Source of the DNA: Qipengyuania_C sp046254955
GTDB lineage: Bacteria; Pseudomonadota; Alphaproteobacteria; Sphingomonadales; Sphingomonadaceae
DNA length: 64,000 nt
Direction: 5' to 3'
Assembly: GCF_046254955.1 (NCBI RefSeq)
Contig: NZ_JBJXRG010000001.1
Location: 1,736,001-1,800,000, forward strand
The translations under genes and the position numbers were made by a program. The notes beneath the pieces were generated by a model that saw nothing but the letters and a program-made list of their open reading frames with translations, made no database searches and was not told where the DNA came from. This document shows, piece by piece, positions 18,737-28,375 of this stretch (position 1 is the stretch's first letter; every line of letters starts with the position of its first letter).

Positions 18737-19534
18737 TCAGGTCGTCTGCGGCCTGGGATAAAACATGCTGTGCATCATGCTCGGCTTGAAGGCCGCCCAC
18801 TCACCCTTTGCCTGAGCAAGCCTGTCGGCGACCGCGTAGATCACCCAGGGATTGACGCCCAGGCCGATATGGCTGGCATAGACTTCGATATTCTCGGTCT
18901 GTGGGTGGTCTTCCGCCTGCAGCGAACCGCGCCAATGCACCACGCCGTCGGATCTTGAGTAGATCGAGGTCGTCGGGACCGGCGGCGCGATAGCAAGCTC
19001 GCGGAAATTCCCGCCCTGCATCGGCTCGGGCTCGACCCCGTTGATCATTTCGAACAGGCGGCGCGCATTGGTATGGTTGCGATCGTCACTGATCGGGCTG
19101 CCGAGGCTGATAACTTGGCGAACCTTCTCAGGAGCCAGCTTGGCCAATTCGCGGGCGAATACGCCGCCAAGGCTCCAGCCGACGATCGAGATCTTGTCGC
19201 CGGTGGCCTTATACAGCTCGTCGACACAGCCCTGCATCGCTTCGATCCGGGCATTATCAACGGTCAGATTGCGACCCAGCTTCCACCCTTCGACCTTGTA
19301 ACCCAGATCGGAAAGTAGTCCGCGAAGTGGGACCGTAGAGGTGTCCGAAGCAAGAAATCCGGGCAAGACGAGCACGCCATGGCCATCCCCCTTGGGCAGC
19401 ATGCCTGAAAAAGGCCTGAGCATATAAAAGCTGGCGATTTCGCCGAATGCTCTTGCCGGCTCGGTTAGGGCGAAGGCCATGTGCGGCGGACGTGCGCTGC
19501 TCATCTCGGACGGATCCACGGTTGCTGCATTCAT
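18737..19534 (-). CDS. Alpha/beta hydrolase, lipase-like
   Basis: A 265-residue alpha/beta-fold hydrolase with nucleophile elbow GWSLGG and downstream SRSDGVVHW and SHIGLGVNP regions carrying the probable Asp and His. The strand HGVLVLPGFLAS fits the oxyanion region. Its ATG overlaps the stop of the wax-ester synthase gene (ATGA), so the two are co-translated. The likely substrate is therefore a neutral lipid or acyl ester, by inference from this pairing only. Confidence 0.85.
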   Translation of the reverse strand: MNAATVDPSEMSSARPPHMAFALTEPARAFGEIASFYMLRPFSGMLPKGDGHGVLVLPGFLASDTSTVPLRGLLSDLGYKVEGWKLGRNLTVDNARIEAMQGCVDELYKATGDKISIVGWSLGGVFARELAKLAPEKVRQVISLGSPISDDRNHTNARRLFEMINGVEPEPMQGGNFRELAIAPPVPTTSIYSRSDGVVHWRGSLQAEDHPQTENIEVYASHIGLGVNPWVIYAVADRLAQAKGEWAAFKPSMMHSMFYPRPQTT

Positions 19535-21144
19535 GATTTCTTGCTTCCCTTCCCTGCTGCCACTTTTCTGGGCTTCGCCGCGGGCTTCTTGGCCTTCTTG
19601 GCGGGAGCCTTCGCGGCGGTCTTCTTCTTGGCGGCGGGTTTCTTCGCCGATACCTTGGCTTTGCTAGGCGGCTTTTTTGCCGCTGTCTTCTTTGCCGGAG
19701 CCTTTTTAGCCGGTTTTTTGCCCGCTTTCGCGGCCGCGTCGCGCAATTCCTCGAAGCTTTCCTCGATGCACTGGATGTAGAAATCCGGATCGGGCAGCAG
19801 TTCGCGACATGCGGTGAAGCTGATCGTTGCCTCGTCACAATAGCTCTGGACAACATGGCCCAGGCCAAGTCCGTCATTTAGACAGAGCAGGCCCATCATG
19901 CTTTCCAGCCGCGCACCCGACGAATAGATTGAAACAGGCGGGCCGGGTACGTTTGTGACGACGGTCGAGAAGGGAGGGCCAACCCCCCGGTTGGCGAGGC
20001 CGAGCCGTGTATAGAGCTGTGCGCCGAGCGACATCCATAGTGCCGGGGACACTTTGCTCGCCTCAGTCATGTTACGCGCGCCCAAAGCTTCGGTCATCGC
20101 TTTCGAATTGTTCGTCCGGTCGTGGACATATTGCATCCGCTCGATCGGGTCATCGATGTGGGTGCCCAACGGGGCGATCATTGCAGCCACTTGGTTACCC
20201 ATGTCGCCCTTTTCCTCTTTCGCGCGGACCGAAATCGGTGCCATCGCGGTAAGGGTCTTGTCGGGCAGGTCGTCTTTGGCCAGCAAGTACTTGCGCATAG
20301 CGCCGCCGACGATGGTCAAAAAGACGTCGTTGACCTTGGCACCGTCGACTGCCTTGCGAATTTCCTTGATGTCAGCCAGCGGCAAACTGCGGCCTTCGAC
20401 CACGCGATGCGAGGAAATGACGCGGTTGAAGCGCGTCTTCGGCGCCACCATTTCGCCCGAGATGTTGAAGTCCTTGCTCACCAAGCCTTTGATGGCGTTG
20501 GCGATGCCTGGCGCAGCCTTGGCCGCAACTTCTAGCTGCTTGAGCGGATTGGTCACCGCATTGAAATAACTCTTGCCGAGCAATTCGACCGGGTTGGGGA
20601 CTTTCTCCGGTTTCCATGTATCGGGTTCATAGGGCGGCGGCTCGTCCGATGCTAGGGTGTGCATCGCCTCCATCAAGTCAATCCCGCTCATCCCGTCGAT
20701 TGCGGCATGGTGGACTTTGGTGACCATGGCGAAGCTGCCCTTGGCAACCCCGTCTACATTGTCGAGACCTTCGACCACTGTGAATTCCCACGGCGGACGC
20801 TCAAGGTCTAACGGGCGTGCGAAAATGCGCGCCGCCTGAATGCAGAGCTGCCGCCAATCGCCAGGTTTGGGGAGGGCGAGGTGGCGGACGTGGAATTCTA
20901 GATCAAAATCCGGATCCTCGATCCAGTAAGGATAATCGAGATCGAACGGGACGCGTACGAGTCTTTGCCGGATCGTCCGGGAAAGCTGCATACGGCTTTC
21001 GAAGAAGCTGAGTATGTCCTTGAAGCGGACAAAGCCGCCGGGCGCCGTTTCGGGATTATAGATCAGGATCGAACCGATATGCATCGGTGAGTTTCGCGTC
21101 TCTAGCGCGACAAAACTCGCGTCCATTCCCTGTAATTGGCGCAA
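19531..21144 (-). CDS. Wax ester synthase/diacylglycerol acyltransferase with lysine-rich tail
   Basis: WS/DGAT enzymes join acyl-CoA to fatty alcohols or diacylglycerol to make storage lipid. The catalytic motif HHAAIDG is at about residues 145-151, and the N-terminus reads RQLQGMDASF as in the family. I chose a TTG start at 21144 because AGGAG lies 7 bases upstream and it matches usual family starts; another TTG at 21201 would add 19 residues. The last 65 residues hold 26 lysines plus many Ala and Pro, a histone H1-like tail that most WS/DGATs lack. The hydrolase downstream overlaps by 4 bases. Confidence 0.9.
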   Translation of the reverse strand: MRQLQGMDASFVALETRNSPMHIGSILIYNPETAPGGFVRFKDILSFFESRMQLSRTIRQRLVRVPFDLDYPYWIEDPDFDLEFHVRHLALPKPGDWRQLCIQAARIFARPLDLERPPWEFTVVEGLDNVDGVAKGSFAMVTKVHHAAIDGMSGIDLMEAMHTLASDEPPPYEPDTWKPEKVPNPVELLGKSYFNAVTNPLKQLEVAAKAAPGIANAIKGLVSKDFNISGEMVAPKTRFNRVISSHRVVEGRSLPLADIKEIRKAVDGAKVNDVFLTIVGGAMRKYLLAKDDLPDKTLTAMAPISVRAKEEKGDMGNQVAAMIAPLGTHIDDPIERMQYVHDRTNNSKAMTEALGARNMTEASKVSPALWMSLGAQLYTRLGLANRGVGPPFSTVVTNVPGPPVSIYSSGARLESMMGLLCLNDGLGLGHVVQSYCDEATISFTACRELLPDPDFYIQCIEESFEELRDAAAKAGKKPAKKAPAKKTAAKKPPSKAKVSAKKPAAKKKTAAKAPAKKAKKPAAKPRKVAAGKGSKKS

Positions 21145-21326
21145 TATCCGTCTCCTGCCTGTTCGCGCTACCGCGTTGCTGAATAGGCGCGATTCACGCA
21201 ATCCTACCGCTTAGTGATAGCTACGATGATGCCCGTTTTCGGGTCTGATTGGCAATGGTCTAGCACGTTTATGCTGCACTGCACAAATTATTTGTATATC
21301 GGGATTTTAAGCCGTTGATAAGACGA

Positions 21327-22499
21327 CTAAAGTGCATCTGCGGCTGCCGCTGCACTGGCCCAGGCCCATTGGAAATTGTATCCGCCAAGCCATCCGGTTA
21401 CGTCGACCGCTTCTCCGATAACGTACAGTCCGGGCACTCTTTTGGCCTCCAATGACTTGGAAGAGAGTTCGGCGGTGGAGATGCCGCCTGCTGTCACTTC
21501 GGCCTTGGCAAACCCCTCGGTGCCATTCGGGTGAAAACTCCACCGTTTCAGGCGGTCTTGTGCCGCCCTCAGGTTTTTGTCGGGCGTGTTGCCCAGATCT
21601 CCGCTTAGAGCGAGGCGGTGGATCAACGTATCGGCGAGTCGCTGCGGCAAGTGCTCGCGCAAAAGGGAGCGTGCATTAGCCTGTGGGGTGTCGCGCTTGG
21701 CTTCGAGTAGCCAGTCGGTCGGCGCTTCGGGCAGGAAGTCGATCACTACCGGATCGCCGTGTCGCCAATAGCTGCTGACCTGCAGGATTGCAGGGCCAGA
21801 GAGGCCGCGGTGGGTGAAGAGAGCCGCCTCGGCAAATCGGGTTTTGTTCGCTTCCGCCACAATCGGCGCCGCCACGCCGGATAGCTCACGGAAGAGCACA
21901 TCTTCTCCGCCCAAGGTTAGCGGCACAAGTGCTGGGCGTGGTTCGACCACTTTGAGGCCGAGTTGCCGAGCCAGATCATAGGCAAAGCCGGTCGCACCCA
22001 TTTTGGGGATCGATGGCCCTCCGGTAGCCATGATGAGCGCGGGAGCAGAGTAGCTGCCGGTTTGCGTGATGACTGTGAAGCTATCAGCCTTGTCGACCGA
22101 TTGGATTTCCTCGGCGCACTTTACGATCGCATCGCCTTTTGCGCATTCAGCCAGCAGCATATCGACCACCTGCTCCGCCGAGCCGTCGCAGAACAATTGG
22201 CCGAGCGTCTTTTCGTGCCAGGCGATGCTGTAGCTTTCGACCAGCTCGAGAAAATCGCGCGGGGTGTAGCGGGCCAGCGCAGACTTGGCGAAATGCGGAT
22301 TGGCGCTGAGATAATTGGCCGGACCCGCTCCGATATTGGTAAAGTTGCAGCGTCCGCCGCCCGAAATCAGGATCTTCTTGCCCGGCTTCTCGCTCTTCTC
22401 CAGCACCAGCACGCGCTTGCCGCGTTGTCCGGCTCGGGCGGCGCAAAACAGCCCCGCTGCGCCCCCGCCGAGGATTATGGCGTCGTAAGAGTCAGACAC
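21327..22499 (-). CDS. HI0933/YhiN-type FAD-dependent oxidoreductase
   Basis: A 390-residue flavoprotein with an N-terminal dinucleotide fold (AIILGGGAAGLFCA), a KKILISGGGRCNFTN motif and a C-terminal ITAEAVDVTGWLGGYNFQWAWASG-like FAD-closing motif (read as VIGEAVDVTGW). This group is often labelled BaiN/YhiN; its physiological substrate is unclear. It starts at GTG directly after the permease stop (TGA then GTG), so it is co-transcribed with it. No functional link between the two is evident. Confidence 0.88.
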   Translation of the reverse strand: MSDSYDAIILGGGAAGLFCAARAGQRGKRVLVLEKSEKPGKKILISGGGRCNFTNIGAGPANYLSANPHFAKSALARYTPRDFLELVESYSIAWHEKTLGQLFCDGSAEQVVDMLLAECAKGDAIVKCAEEIQSVDKADSFTVITQTGSYSAPALIMATGGPSIPKMGATGFAYDLARQLGLKVVEPRPALVPLTLGGEDVLFRELSGVAAPIVAEANKTRFAEAALFTHRGLSGPAILQVSSYWRHGDPVVIDFLPEAPTDWLLEAKRDTPQANARSLLREHLPQRLADTLIHRLALSGDLGNTPDKNLRAAQDRLKRWSFHPNGTEGFAKAEVTAGGISTAELSSKSLEAKRVPGLYVIGEAVDVTGWLGGYNFQWAWASAAAAADAL

Positions 22500-23774
22500 T
22501 CATGACCCGGTCGTTGTCGATGGCTTGCGCCGGGCAATCATGAATAGGATTGTGCCCACCGCAATCAGCAAGCCAAACATGGCCCAAGCTTGCGAATCGG
22601 CATGGCTGGCAATCCAGATCGAAGACATGAATGCCAGCAGCGCGACTACGCCATGTAGCGGATTGATCCCGCCCTCCCGCATTTCGATCATCGGTAAGGC
22701 GGCAGCGCTGATCAGGTAAGTGAGGATTCGCGTCAACGTGCTGGCTGCGGCCAATGCCGCGAACCCGCCGGTCAAGCTGAGGATTGCGGCGGCGAAGCCG
22801 TAGAACATGATCGAGTTGGCAGGGGTCAGGAAACGCGGATGGATCCGCTCGAACCAGCGCGGCAGCATCTTTTGCTCGGCCATGCCGAAGGCCATCCGTG
22901 GTACGATCACAAGTCCACTGAAGCTATTGGCCATGATCGAGAACCCCGCAGCCAGCACAATCATTACCGCGCCGATCTGGCCAAGCGCGATGTCGGCCGC
23001 ACCGGCGAGTGCATTGGTATTCCCGGTCGGCTCGGCCGCGATCGTCATATATGCCCAGATAACCAGTACGTAGATCAGGGTTACGCCAGCCAGCGTCGCG
23101 ATCAGGACGCGGGGCAAATCGCGCTTGGGATTCTTCATCTCGCCGGCCGGGACGGTCACACCTTCGAAGCCTATAAAGGCATAGAATGTGAGCAGGATCA
23201 CTGTCTCGGCATCGCTGAATTGTGGGAGAACGATTGCGGGGGTGGAATAGGTCCCCAACACAGCGGCCAGCACCAGCACGGCGAGGGGCACGAGCTTGAG
23301 TGCCGTGAGAATACCTAGGGTATTGACCGAACTGCGCATGCTGAACAGGTTGATCAGCGTCATGATCACAATCGTGCCAAACACCGTTGCCGAGGCGATC
23401 ACAGGGGTATCCAGCACCGGAAACAGTGCGGCAAAATAGCTCACCATCACATGCGTATTGGCCGCGAGCGCAATCATGCCCGAGGCGTAGCGTCCCCAAC
23501 CGGCCTGGAAGCCGGCGAAGCTACCAAACGCAGTCTTGCCATAAAGCACCGGCCCGCCGGTACTCTCGAACCGAGTCGCCAGCCATGCAAAGACAAAGCC
23601 GAGCGGCAGGATCAGCAGGAAGCCCAAGACAATCATCAGCGGGGCAAAGCTTCCCACCGCTGCCACAAGCACAGCAGGAAGCGCGAAGATGCCCGAGCCG
23701 ATCATGCCGTTAATCTGGAACAGCGATGTTCCGACCGGACCGACGGTGCGCGGCGGCACGACCTGTTGTTGCAT
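22500..23774 (-). CDS. APC family amino-acid permease
   Basis: A 424-residue inner-membrane transporter with about 12 hydrophobic helices. The opening GTSLFQINGMIGSGIFALP matches the first unwound helix of APC permeases, and FYAFIGFEGVTVPAGEMKNPKRDLPR is the helix 6/loop signature. Substrate specificity cannot be read. It is divergent from uvrC with a gap of about 144 bases that must hold both promoters. Confidence 0.92.
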   Translation of the reverse strand: MQQQVVPPRTVGPVGTSLFQINGMIGSGIFALPAVLVAAVGSFAPLMIVLGFLLILPLGFVFAWLATRFESTGGPVLYGKTAFGSFAGFQAGWGRYASGMIALAANTHVMVSYFAALFPVLDTPVIASATVFGTIVIMTLINLFSMRSSVNTLGILTALKLVPLAVLVLAAVLGTYSTPAIVLPQFSDAETVILLTFYAFIGFEGVTVPAGEMKNPKRDLPRVLIATLAGVTLIYVLVIWAYMTIAAEPTGNTNALAGAADIALGQIGAVMIVLAAGFSIMANSFSGLVIVPRMAFGMAEQKMLPRWFERIHPRFLTPANSIMFYGFAAAILSLTGGFAALAAASTLTRILTYLISAAALPMIEMREGGINPLHGVVALLAFMSSIWIASHADSQAWAMFGLLIAVGTILFMIARRKPSTTTGS

Positions 23775-23918
23775 GCAGATTCCCCTCTAGCGCGGGCGGT
23801 TTGCACTGGCGCGCGGCAAGGCGCAAGCAACCGCAAGACGGGAGGCCATGCCCGCTGTGCATAGTCTTATTGGCCGCTGCGATTGAGTCCACCGGACTTG
23901 CCCCCTATCTCTCGCTCG

Positions 23919-25877
23919 ATGTCGCGCACGAAAGCCGGATCTCCGCCCGACCCACGGGGCCATGAACGTTTCAACGAGGAGCGCGCGACCTATACCGTTG
24001 CCAGCGCCCAGCCCGATCTGGCAGCCGGGATTGCGGCGATCCGCGAGACGGTGAAGACGCTCAAGCCCAAGCCGGGTGTCTACCGCATGCTCGATGCCCG
24101 CGGCGATGTGCTCTACGTGGGTAAGGCTCGCAGCCTGAAAGCGCGGGTGGCGAACTACACCCAGACCAAAGGGCTGACCCAGCGGACGCTGCGCATGATC
24201 AGTCAGACGCGCCGTATGGAAATCGTCACCACCAATTCGGAGGCCGAGGCGCTGCTGCTCGAAGCTCAGCTGGTCAAGCGCTATCGCCCGCCGTTCAATG
24301 TTCACTTGCGTGACGACAAAAGCTTTCCCTTCATCCTTCTACGCGCTGATCACAACTTCCCACGGATCATGAAACATCGTGGCGCAAGGAAAGCCAAGGG
24401 AAACTATTACGGGCCGTTTGCGAGCGCCGGATCGGTCAACAAGACGCTGAATGCGCTGCAGAAACTTTTCCTGCTGCGGAGCTGTACCGACAGCTTCTTC
24501 AACAATCGCGATCGGCCGTGCCTGCTTTACCAGATCAAGCGTTGCTCTGCGCCGTGTGTCGAGCGGATCGACGAAGCGGGCTATGCGTCGCTGGTCGCCG
24601 AAGCGAAGCAGTTCCTCGAAGGCAAGTCCTCCGCTGTGCAGGCGAGCATCGAGAAAAAGATGGCCAAGGCTGCCGAAGCGCTCGATTTCGAGACCGCCGC
24701 GATCCTGCGTGACCGGCTGCGCGCGGCGACCTTCATCCAGGGCTCGCAGGCTATCAATGCGCAGGGCGTGGGCGATGCGGACGTCTTTGCGCTGGCCGAA
24801 AAGGGCGGTCAGATGGCGGTGCAGGCTTTCTTCATCCGAGGCGGGCAGAACTGGGGCCACCGCGCCTTCTTCCCGCGCAACACAAAGGAGCTCGACGAAG
24901 CCGAAGTGCTCGCGGACGTGCTGTTGCAATTTTACGAAGAGGTGCCGCCGCCCAAGACGATCCTGGTTGATCGCGAATTGGCCGAGCGGGAGCTGATCTC
25001 CGAGGCATTTTCCGCCACTGCGAATCGTGGCGTCGAAATCTCCGTCCCCCAGCGGGGCGCGCGGCGCAAGCTGATGGAGCAGGCGCAGCGCAACGCGGTC
25101 GAAGCGCTCGAGCGGCGGCTGGCGGAAACGGGAACCAAGGCGAAGATCATGCGCGATCTGGCCGAATTCCTCGAGCTGGACGAGCCGCCGCAGCGGATCG
25201 AGGTCTACGACAACAGCCATATTCAGGGCGCCAAAGCGGTCGGCGCGATGGTGGTCGCCTCGCCCGAGGGCTTCGAGAAGGGCCAGTACCGCAAGTTTAA
25301 TATCAAGAGCGCGCAGACGAATGATGATTTCGGCATGATGCGCGAAGTGATGGAGCGGCGGTTCCGCAATCTGGCCGAGAATCCTGACGGCGAGGAGGGC
25401 CGCAAGAACAGTCACGAGACGATCTGGCCTGATCTCGTACTGATCGACGGGGGAAAAGGGCAGATGTCCAGCGTGCGCGATACACTCGCCGAGATGGGAA
25501 TCGAGGAGGTGCCGCTGATCGCCATCGCCAAGGGGCCGGATCATGGCCGCGAAGGACGCGAGGTGTTCCACTTCCCAGACGAGCGCGAGAAGACGCTGCC
25601 GACCAATTCGCCGCTGCTGTTCTATCTCCAGAACCTGCGCGACGAAGTCCACCGCTATGTCATCGGCGCACACCGGGCGAAGCGCAGCCGCGCGATCACC
25701 GCTTCACCACTCGACGAGATTCCGGGTATCGGTCCTGCGCGTAAACGCGCGCTGTTGCTCCACTTCGGCACCGCAGGGAAAGTGCGCGCTGCCTCGCTCG
25801 AAGATTTGCAGCGTGCACCCGGAGTGAGCGAAGCGGTGGCCCGAACGATCTACGATTTCTACCACGCGGGCGGGTGA
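23919..25877 (+). CDS. uvrC: Excinuclease ABC subunit C
   Basis: Dual-incision nuclease of UvrABC nucleotide excision repair. The 652-residue product has, in order, a GIY-YIG domain (PGVYRMLDARGDVLYVGKA), a cysteine cluster (CLLYQIKRCSAPCV), a UVR motif (about residues 205-240), an RNase H-like domain (YDNSHIQGAKAVGAMVV) and C-terminal helix-hairpin-helix repeats (IPGIGPARKRALLLHFG). An ATG at 23919 or a TTG at 23883 could start it; neither has a strong ribosome site. Several long antisense frames here are shadows of its codon bias. Confidence 0.96.
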   Translation: MSRTKAGSPPDPRGHERFNEERATYTVASAQPDLAAGIAAIRETVKTLKPKPGVYRMLDARGDVLYVGKARSLKARVANYTQTKGLTQRTLRMISQTRRMEIVTTNSEAEALLLEAQLVKRYRPPFNVHLRDDKSFPFILLRADHNFPRIMKHRGARKAKGNYYGPFASAGSVNKTLNALQKLFLLRSCTDSFFNNRDRPCLLYQIKRCSAPCVERIDEAGYASLVAEAKQFLEGKSSAVQASIEKKMAKAAEALDFETAAILRDRLRAATFIQGSQAINAQGVGDADVFALAEKGGQMAVQAFFIRGGQNWGHRAFFPRNTKELDEAEVLADVLLQFYEEVPPPKTILVDRELAERELISEAFSATANRGVEISVPQRGARRKLMEQAQRNAVEALERRLAETGTKAKIMRDLAEFLELDEPPQRIEVYDNSHIQGAKAVGAMVVASPEGFEKGQYRKFNIKSAQTNDDFGMMREVMERRFRNLAENPDGEEGRKNSHETIWPDLVLIDGGKGQMSSVRDTLAEMGIEEVPLIAIAKGPDHGREGREVFHFPDEREKTLPTNSPLLFYLQNLRDEVHRYVIGAHRAKRSRAITASPLDEIPGIGPARKRALLLHFGTAGKVRAASLEDLQRAPGVSEAVARTIYDFYHAGG

Positions 25878-25936
25878 GGGGCATGCAATATAAGATTCGG
25901 ATTTATTTGCCTGTTAGCGCGTGATACCGGCGCGCC

Positions 25937-27265
25937 GTGCAAGCGCTTCACAATCCCGTTCGACTGATTCCCGTGCTTTTCCTGGCAACTATAGCCATTG
26001 GCACCGTGCTCTTGAGCCTGCCAATTGCGACGGCTGACGGTCAATCGACCGCGTTTCTCACCGCGCTGTTCACTTCGACATCTGCGGTTGCCGTCACCGG
26101 CCTGATCGTGGTCGATACCGCGACCTACTGGTCGCCGTTCGGCCAGGTGGTGATCCTGCTCCTGTTCCAGATCGGGGGCTTTGGCATCATGACCGCCGCC
26201 ACGCTATTCGGACTGATGGCTGGACGAGGCTTCGGGCTGCGCGAGCGGATGGCAACGCAAGTGGAACGTAGCCGCCTCGAATTCGGCGACGCGCGCTCGG
26301 TGCTAAAGCTGGTGCTCATCATTACTGTGATCGTGGAGGCGATCGTCGCATCAATTCTCACGGCGAGGCTTTATTTTGCGCATGACCATTCGCTGGGAGA
26401 GGCGCTTTGGCATGGCATCTTTCATTCAGTTAGCGCTTTCAACAATGCCGGATTCTCGAGCTATTCGGATAGCGTGATGTCCTACCAGCATGACGGGATC
26501 ATCCTGATACCAATCATGCTATCGGTCATCCTCACTGCCCTCGGCTTTCCGGTCATGCAGGATTTGCGCAGTAATCGGCTGCATTGGTCGCGCTGGAGCT
26601 TGCACTCGAAAATCACGGTCGCCGGAACAGCCATCTTACTGGCGATTGGCTTCCTCGCAATCCTGATCATGGAATGGGGAAACCCGGATACGCTGGGCCC
26701 GATGGCGCTGGGCTCTAAGCTGCTCAATGCAGGGTTCCATTCGGTGATGCCGCGTACAGCAGGTTTCAATAGCCTCGATGTCGGATCCTTTGCCGACGAA
26801 ACGCTGATGACGAATTATCTCCTGATGTTCATCGGCGGGGGTAGCGCAGGCACTGCTGGCGGGATCAAGATCACGACCTTCGCAGTCCTCGTCGCCATCG
26901 TCCTTTCGGAAATCGCGAGGCGCCGCGATGCCAGCGTCTTCGGGAGGCGGTTCAGCCATGCAATCGAGCGACAGGCGCTGACCGTTGTCTCGCTGGCCGG
27001 CGCGCTGGTATTCTCGGCAACCTGTTTCTTGTCGATGCTGACCCCGCTCGCTTTCGAAGACCTTCTCTTCGAAGCGATTTCGGCGTTTTCGACCGTCGGC
27101 CTGTCTACCGGAATAACGGCTAAGCTTCCACCCTCCGGCCAGCTCGTCATCATCGCGTTGATGTTTATCGGGCGCGTCGGAACGATCACGGTGGCGACTG
27201 CATTGGCATTGGGAGCAACCCCTCAACAATTCCGCTATCCAGAGGAGAATCCTATTGTCGGCTAG
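25937..27265 (+). CDS. TrkH/KtrB-type potassium uptake channel subunit
   Basis: A 442-residue membrane subunit of a Trk/Ktr potassium transporter. The repeated P-loops are visible: TSTSAVAVTGL, SVSAFNNAGFS, TAGFNSLDVG and SAFSTVGLSTG, each with the selectivity glycine. The length is closer to KtrB-type than to the longer E. coli TrkH. It starts at GTG. Its last 11 bases overlap the regulatory subunit gene, so the two are a coupled pair. Confidence 0.93.
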   Translation: MQALHNPVRLIPVLFLATIAIGTVLLSLPIATADGQSTAFLTALFTSTSAVAVTGLIVVDTATYWSPFGQVVILLLFQIGGFGIMTAATLFGLMAGRGFGLRERMATQVERSRLEFGDARSVLKLVLIITVIVEAIVASILTARLYFAHDHSLGEALWHGIFHSVSAFNNAGFSSYSDSVMSYQHDGIILIPIMLSVILTALGFPVMQDLRSNRLHWSRWSLHSKITVAGTAILLAIGFLAILIMEWGNPDTLGPMALGSKLLNAGFHSVMPRTAGFNSLDVGSFADETLMTNYLLMFIGGGSAGTAGGIKITTFAVLVAIVLSEIARRRDASVFGRRFSHAIERQALTVVSLAGALVFSATCFLSMLTPLAFEDLLFEAISAFSTVGLSTGITAKLPPSGQLVIIALMFIGRVGTITVATALALGATPQQFRYPEENPIVG

Positions 27266-27917
27266 TAATCGCAATCCCGTATTAGTCGTTGGCCTTGGCC
27301 GGTTCGGAGGGTCAGTGGCCCGGACACTGGAGCGGATGGGGCATGAAGTTCTCGGCGCAGATGTTTCGCCTGGGCGCGTCCAGCAATTTGCCGACAGCTT
27401 GACTCAGGCTGTGGAGGCGGATGGCACCGATATGACCTGCCTTCGCCAGTTGGGGGTCGCCGATTTCGAAGCGGCAGTGGTTGGTATCGGCAGCAATATC
27501 GAAGCCAGTGTCTTGACGGTTCTGGCTCTAAGCGATCTCGGTATCGGCAACATCTGGGCGAAGGCCACAAACGAAAAGCATGCGCGCATCCTCGAGCGGA
27601 CCGGGGCCAGCCACGTCGTATTTCCTGAAGAGCGGATGGGCGAGCGCGTGGCGCATTTGCTCAACGAACGCTTGTTGGACTTCATCGACTTCGGGGACGA
27701 CTTTGCGATCGCCCGGCTCTCCGCACCCGAACCGATTATCGGGGTCCGGCTGGTTACCAGCGAATGCCGCAAGAAGCATCACGTGACGGTCGTGGGTGTG
27801 AAGCGCGAAGGGGAAGACTTCATCCATACCGTGCCGGACACGCTCATCATGCCCGGCGATGTACTCGTGGTGTCAGGGCGGATCGATCAAATTGAGGCTT
27901 TTGCCGCGCTCGAATAG
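27255..27917 (+). CDS. TrkA/KtrA-type RCK regulatory subunit
   Basis: A 220-residue cytosolic ring-forming subunit that gates the adjacent channel in response to nucleotides. It has an RCK_N Rossmann fold (VVGLGRFGGSVARTL, residues 11-25), then an RCK_C domain. It has one RCK unit, as in KtrA, whereas E. coli TrkA has two. The start is a TTG at 27255 with AGGAG 7 bases upstream, inside the channel gene. Confidence 0.93.
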   Translation: MSASNRNPVLVVGLGRFGGSVARTLERMGHEVLGADVSPGRVQQFADSLTQAVEADGTDMTCLRQLGVADFEAAVVGIGSNIEASVLTVLALSDLGIGNIWAKATNEKHARILERTGASHVVFPEERMGERVAHLLNERLLDFIDFGDDFAIARLSAPEPIIGVRLVTSECRKKHHVTVVGVKREGEDFIHTVPDTLIMPGDVLVVSGRIDQIEAFAALE

Positions 27918-27921
27918 CGTC

Positions 27922-28341
27922 TCAGCCCGCAAGCGACTTATCACTACGCCACCAGCCGCTGGACGAAAGCGAGCGCGCGGTTGAGAAGCCAGCAAGCACC
28001 AGCAGTCCTGCCATGATACCCAGGTTCTTGACGAAATTCTGCGTCTCATGCTGGACCCTGGCTTCTTCCATGGTCCAGAAGTCATGCAGCATGAAATTGA
28101 CGAGGAGGATATAAATTACAAAGCCATAGGCGACCAGTTTCACATGGCGACCAGTGATGAGGAGTAGCCCTCCGACGATATTCACGATTGTGGCGAACCA
28201 CATCAGGGGAGCAGCGAAAGCGACCCCATTGACTTCCATATAGGCGATAGTCTGGGCCGGCGCAGCCGCCTTCATCAGCCCGGGCAGCAGGAAATACAGC
28301 CCCAGCAGAACTCGACCGACCGTGATACTCAACTGCGCCAT
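27922..28341 (-). CDS. DoxX family membrane protein
   Basis: A 139-residue protein with four hydrophobic helices and the DoxX-type start VGRVLLGLYFLLPGLMK. DoxX proteins are small membrane proteins whose members include quinone-linked redox subunits; this one has no partner to specify a role. It converges on the trkA-like gene with 4 bases between stops. The ATG at 28341 is used because the longer upstream frame lacks hydrophobic or coding character. Confidence 0.85.
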   Translation of the reverse strand: MAQLSITVGRVLLGLYFLLPGLMKAAAPAQTIAYMEVNGVAFAAPLMWFATIVNIVGGLLLITGRHVKLVAYGFVIYILLVNFMLHDFWTMEEARVQHETQNFVKNLGIMAGLLVLAGFSTARSLSSSGWWRSDKSLAG

Positions 28342-28375
28342 AGTTCCCCCTGTCCAAACCGTGCCATGCGAAAGC

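Noticed and set aside
24339..25673. 444-codon open frame antisense to uvrC
   Set aside because: It mirrors the uvrC reading frame exactly, has no ribosome site and reads as low-complexity arginine/histidine/leucine text typical of GC-rich antisense shadows.
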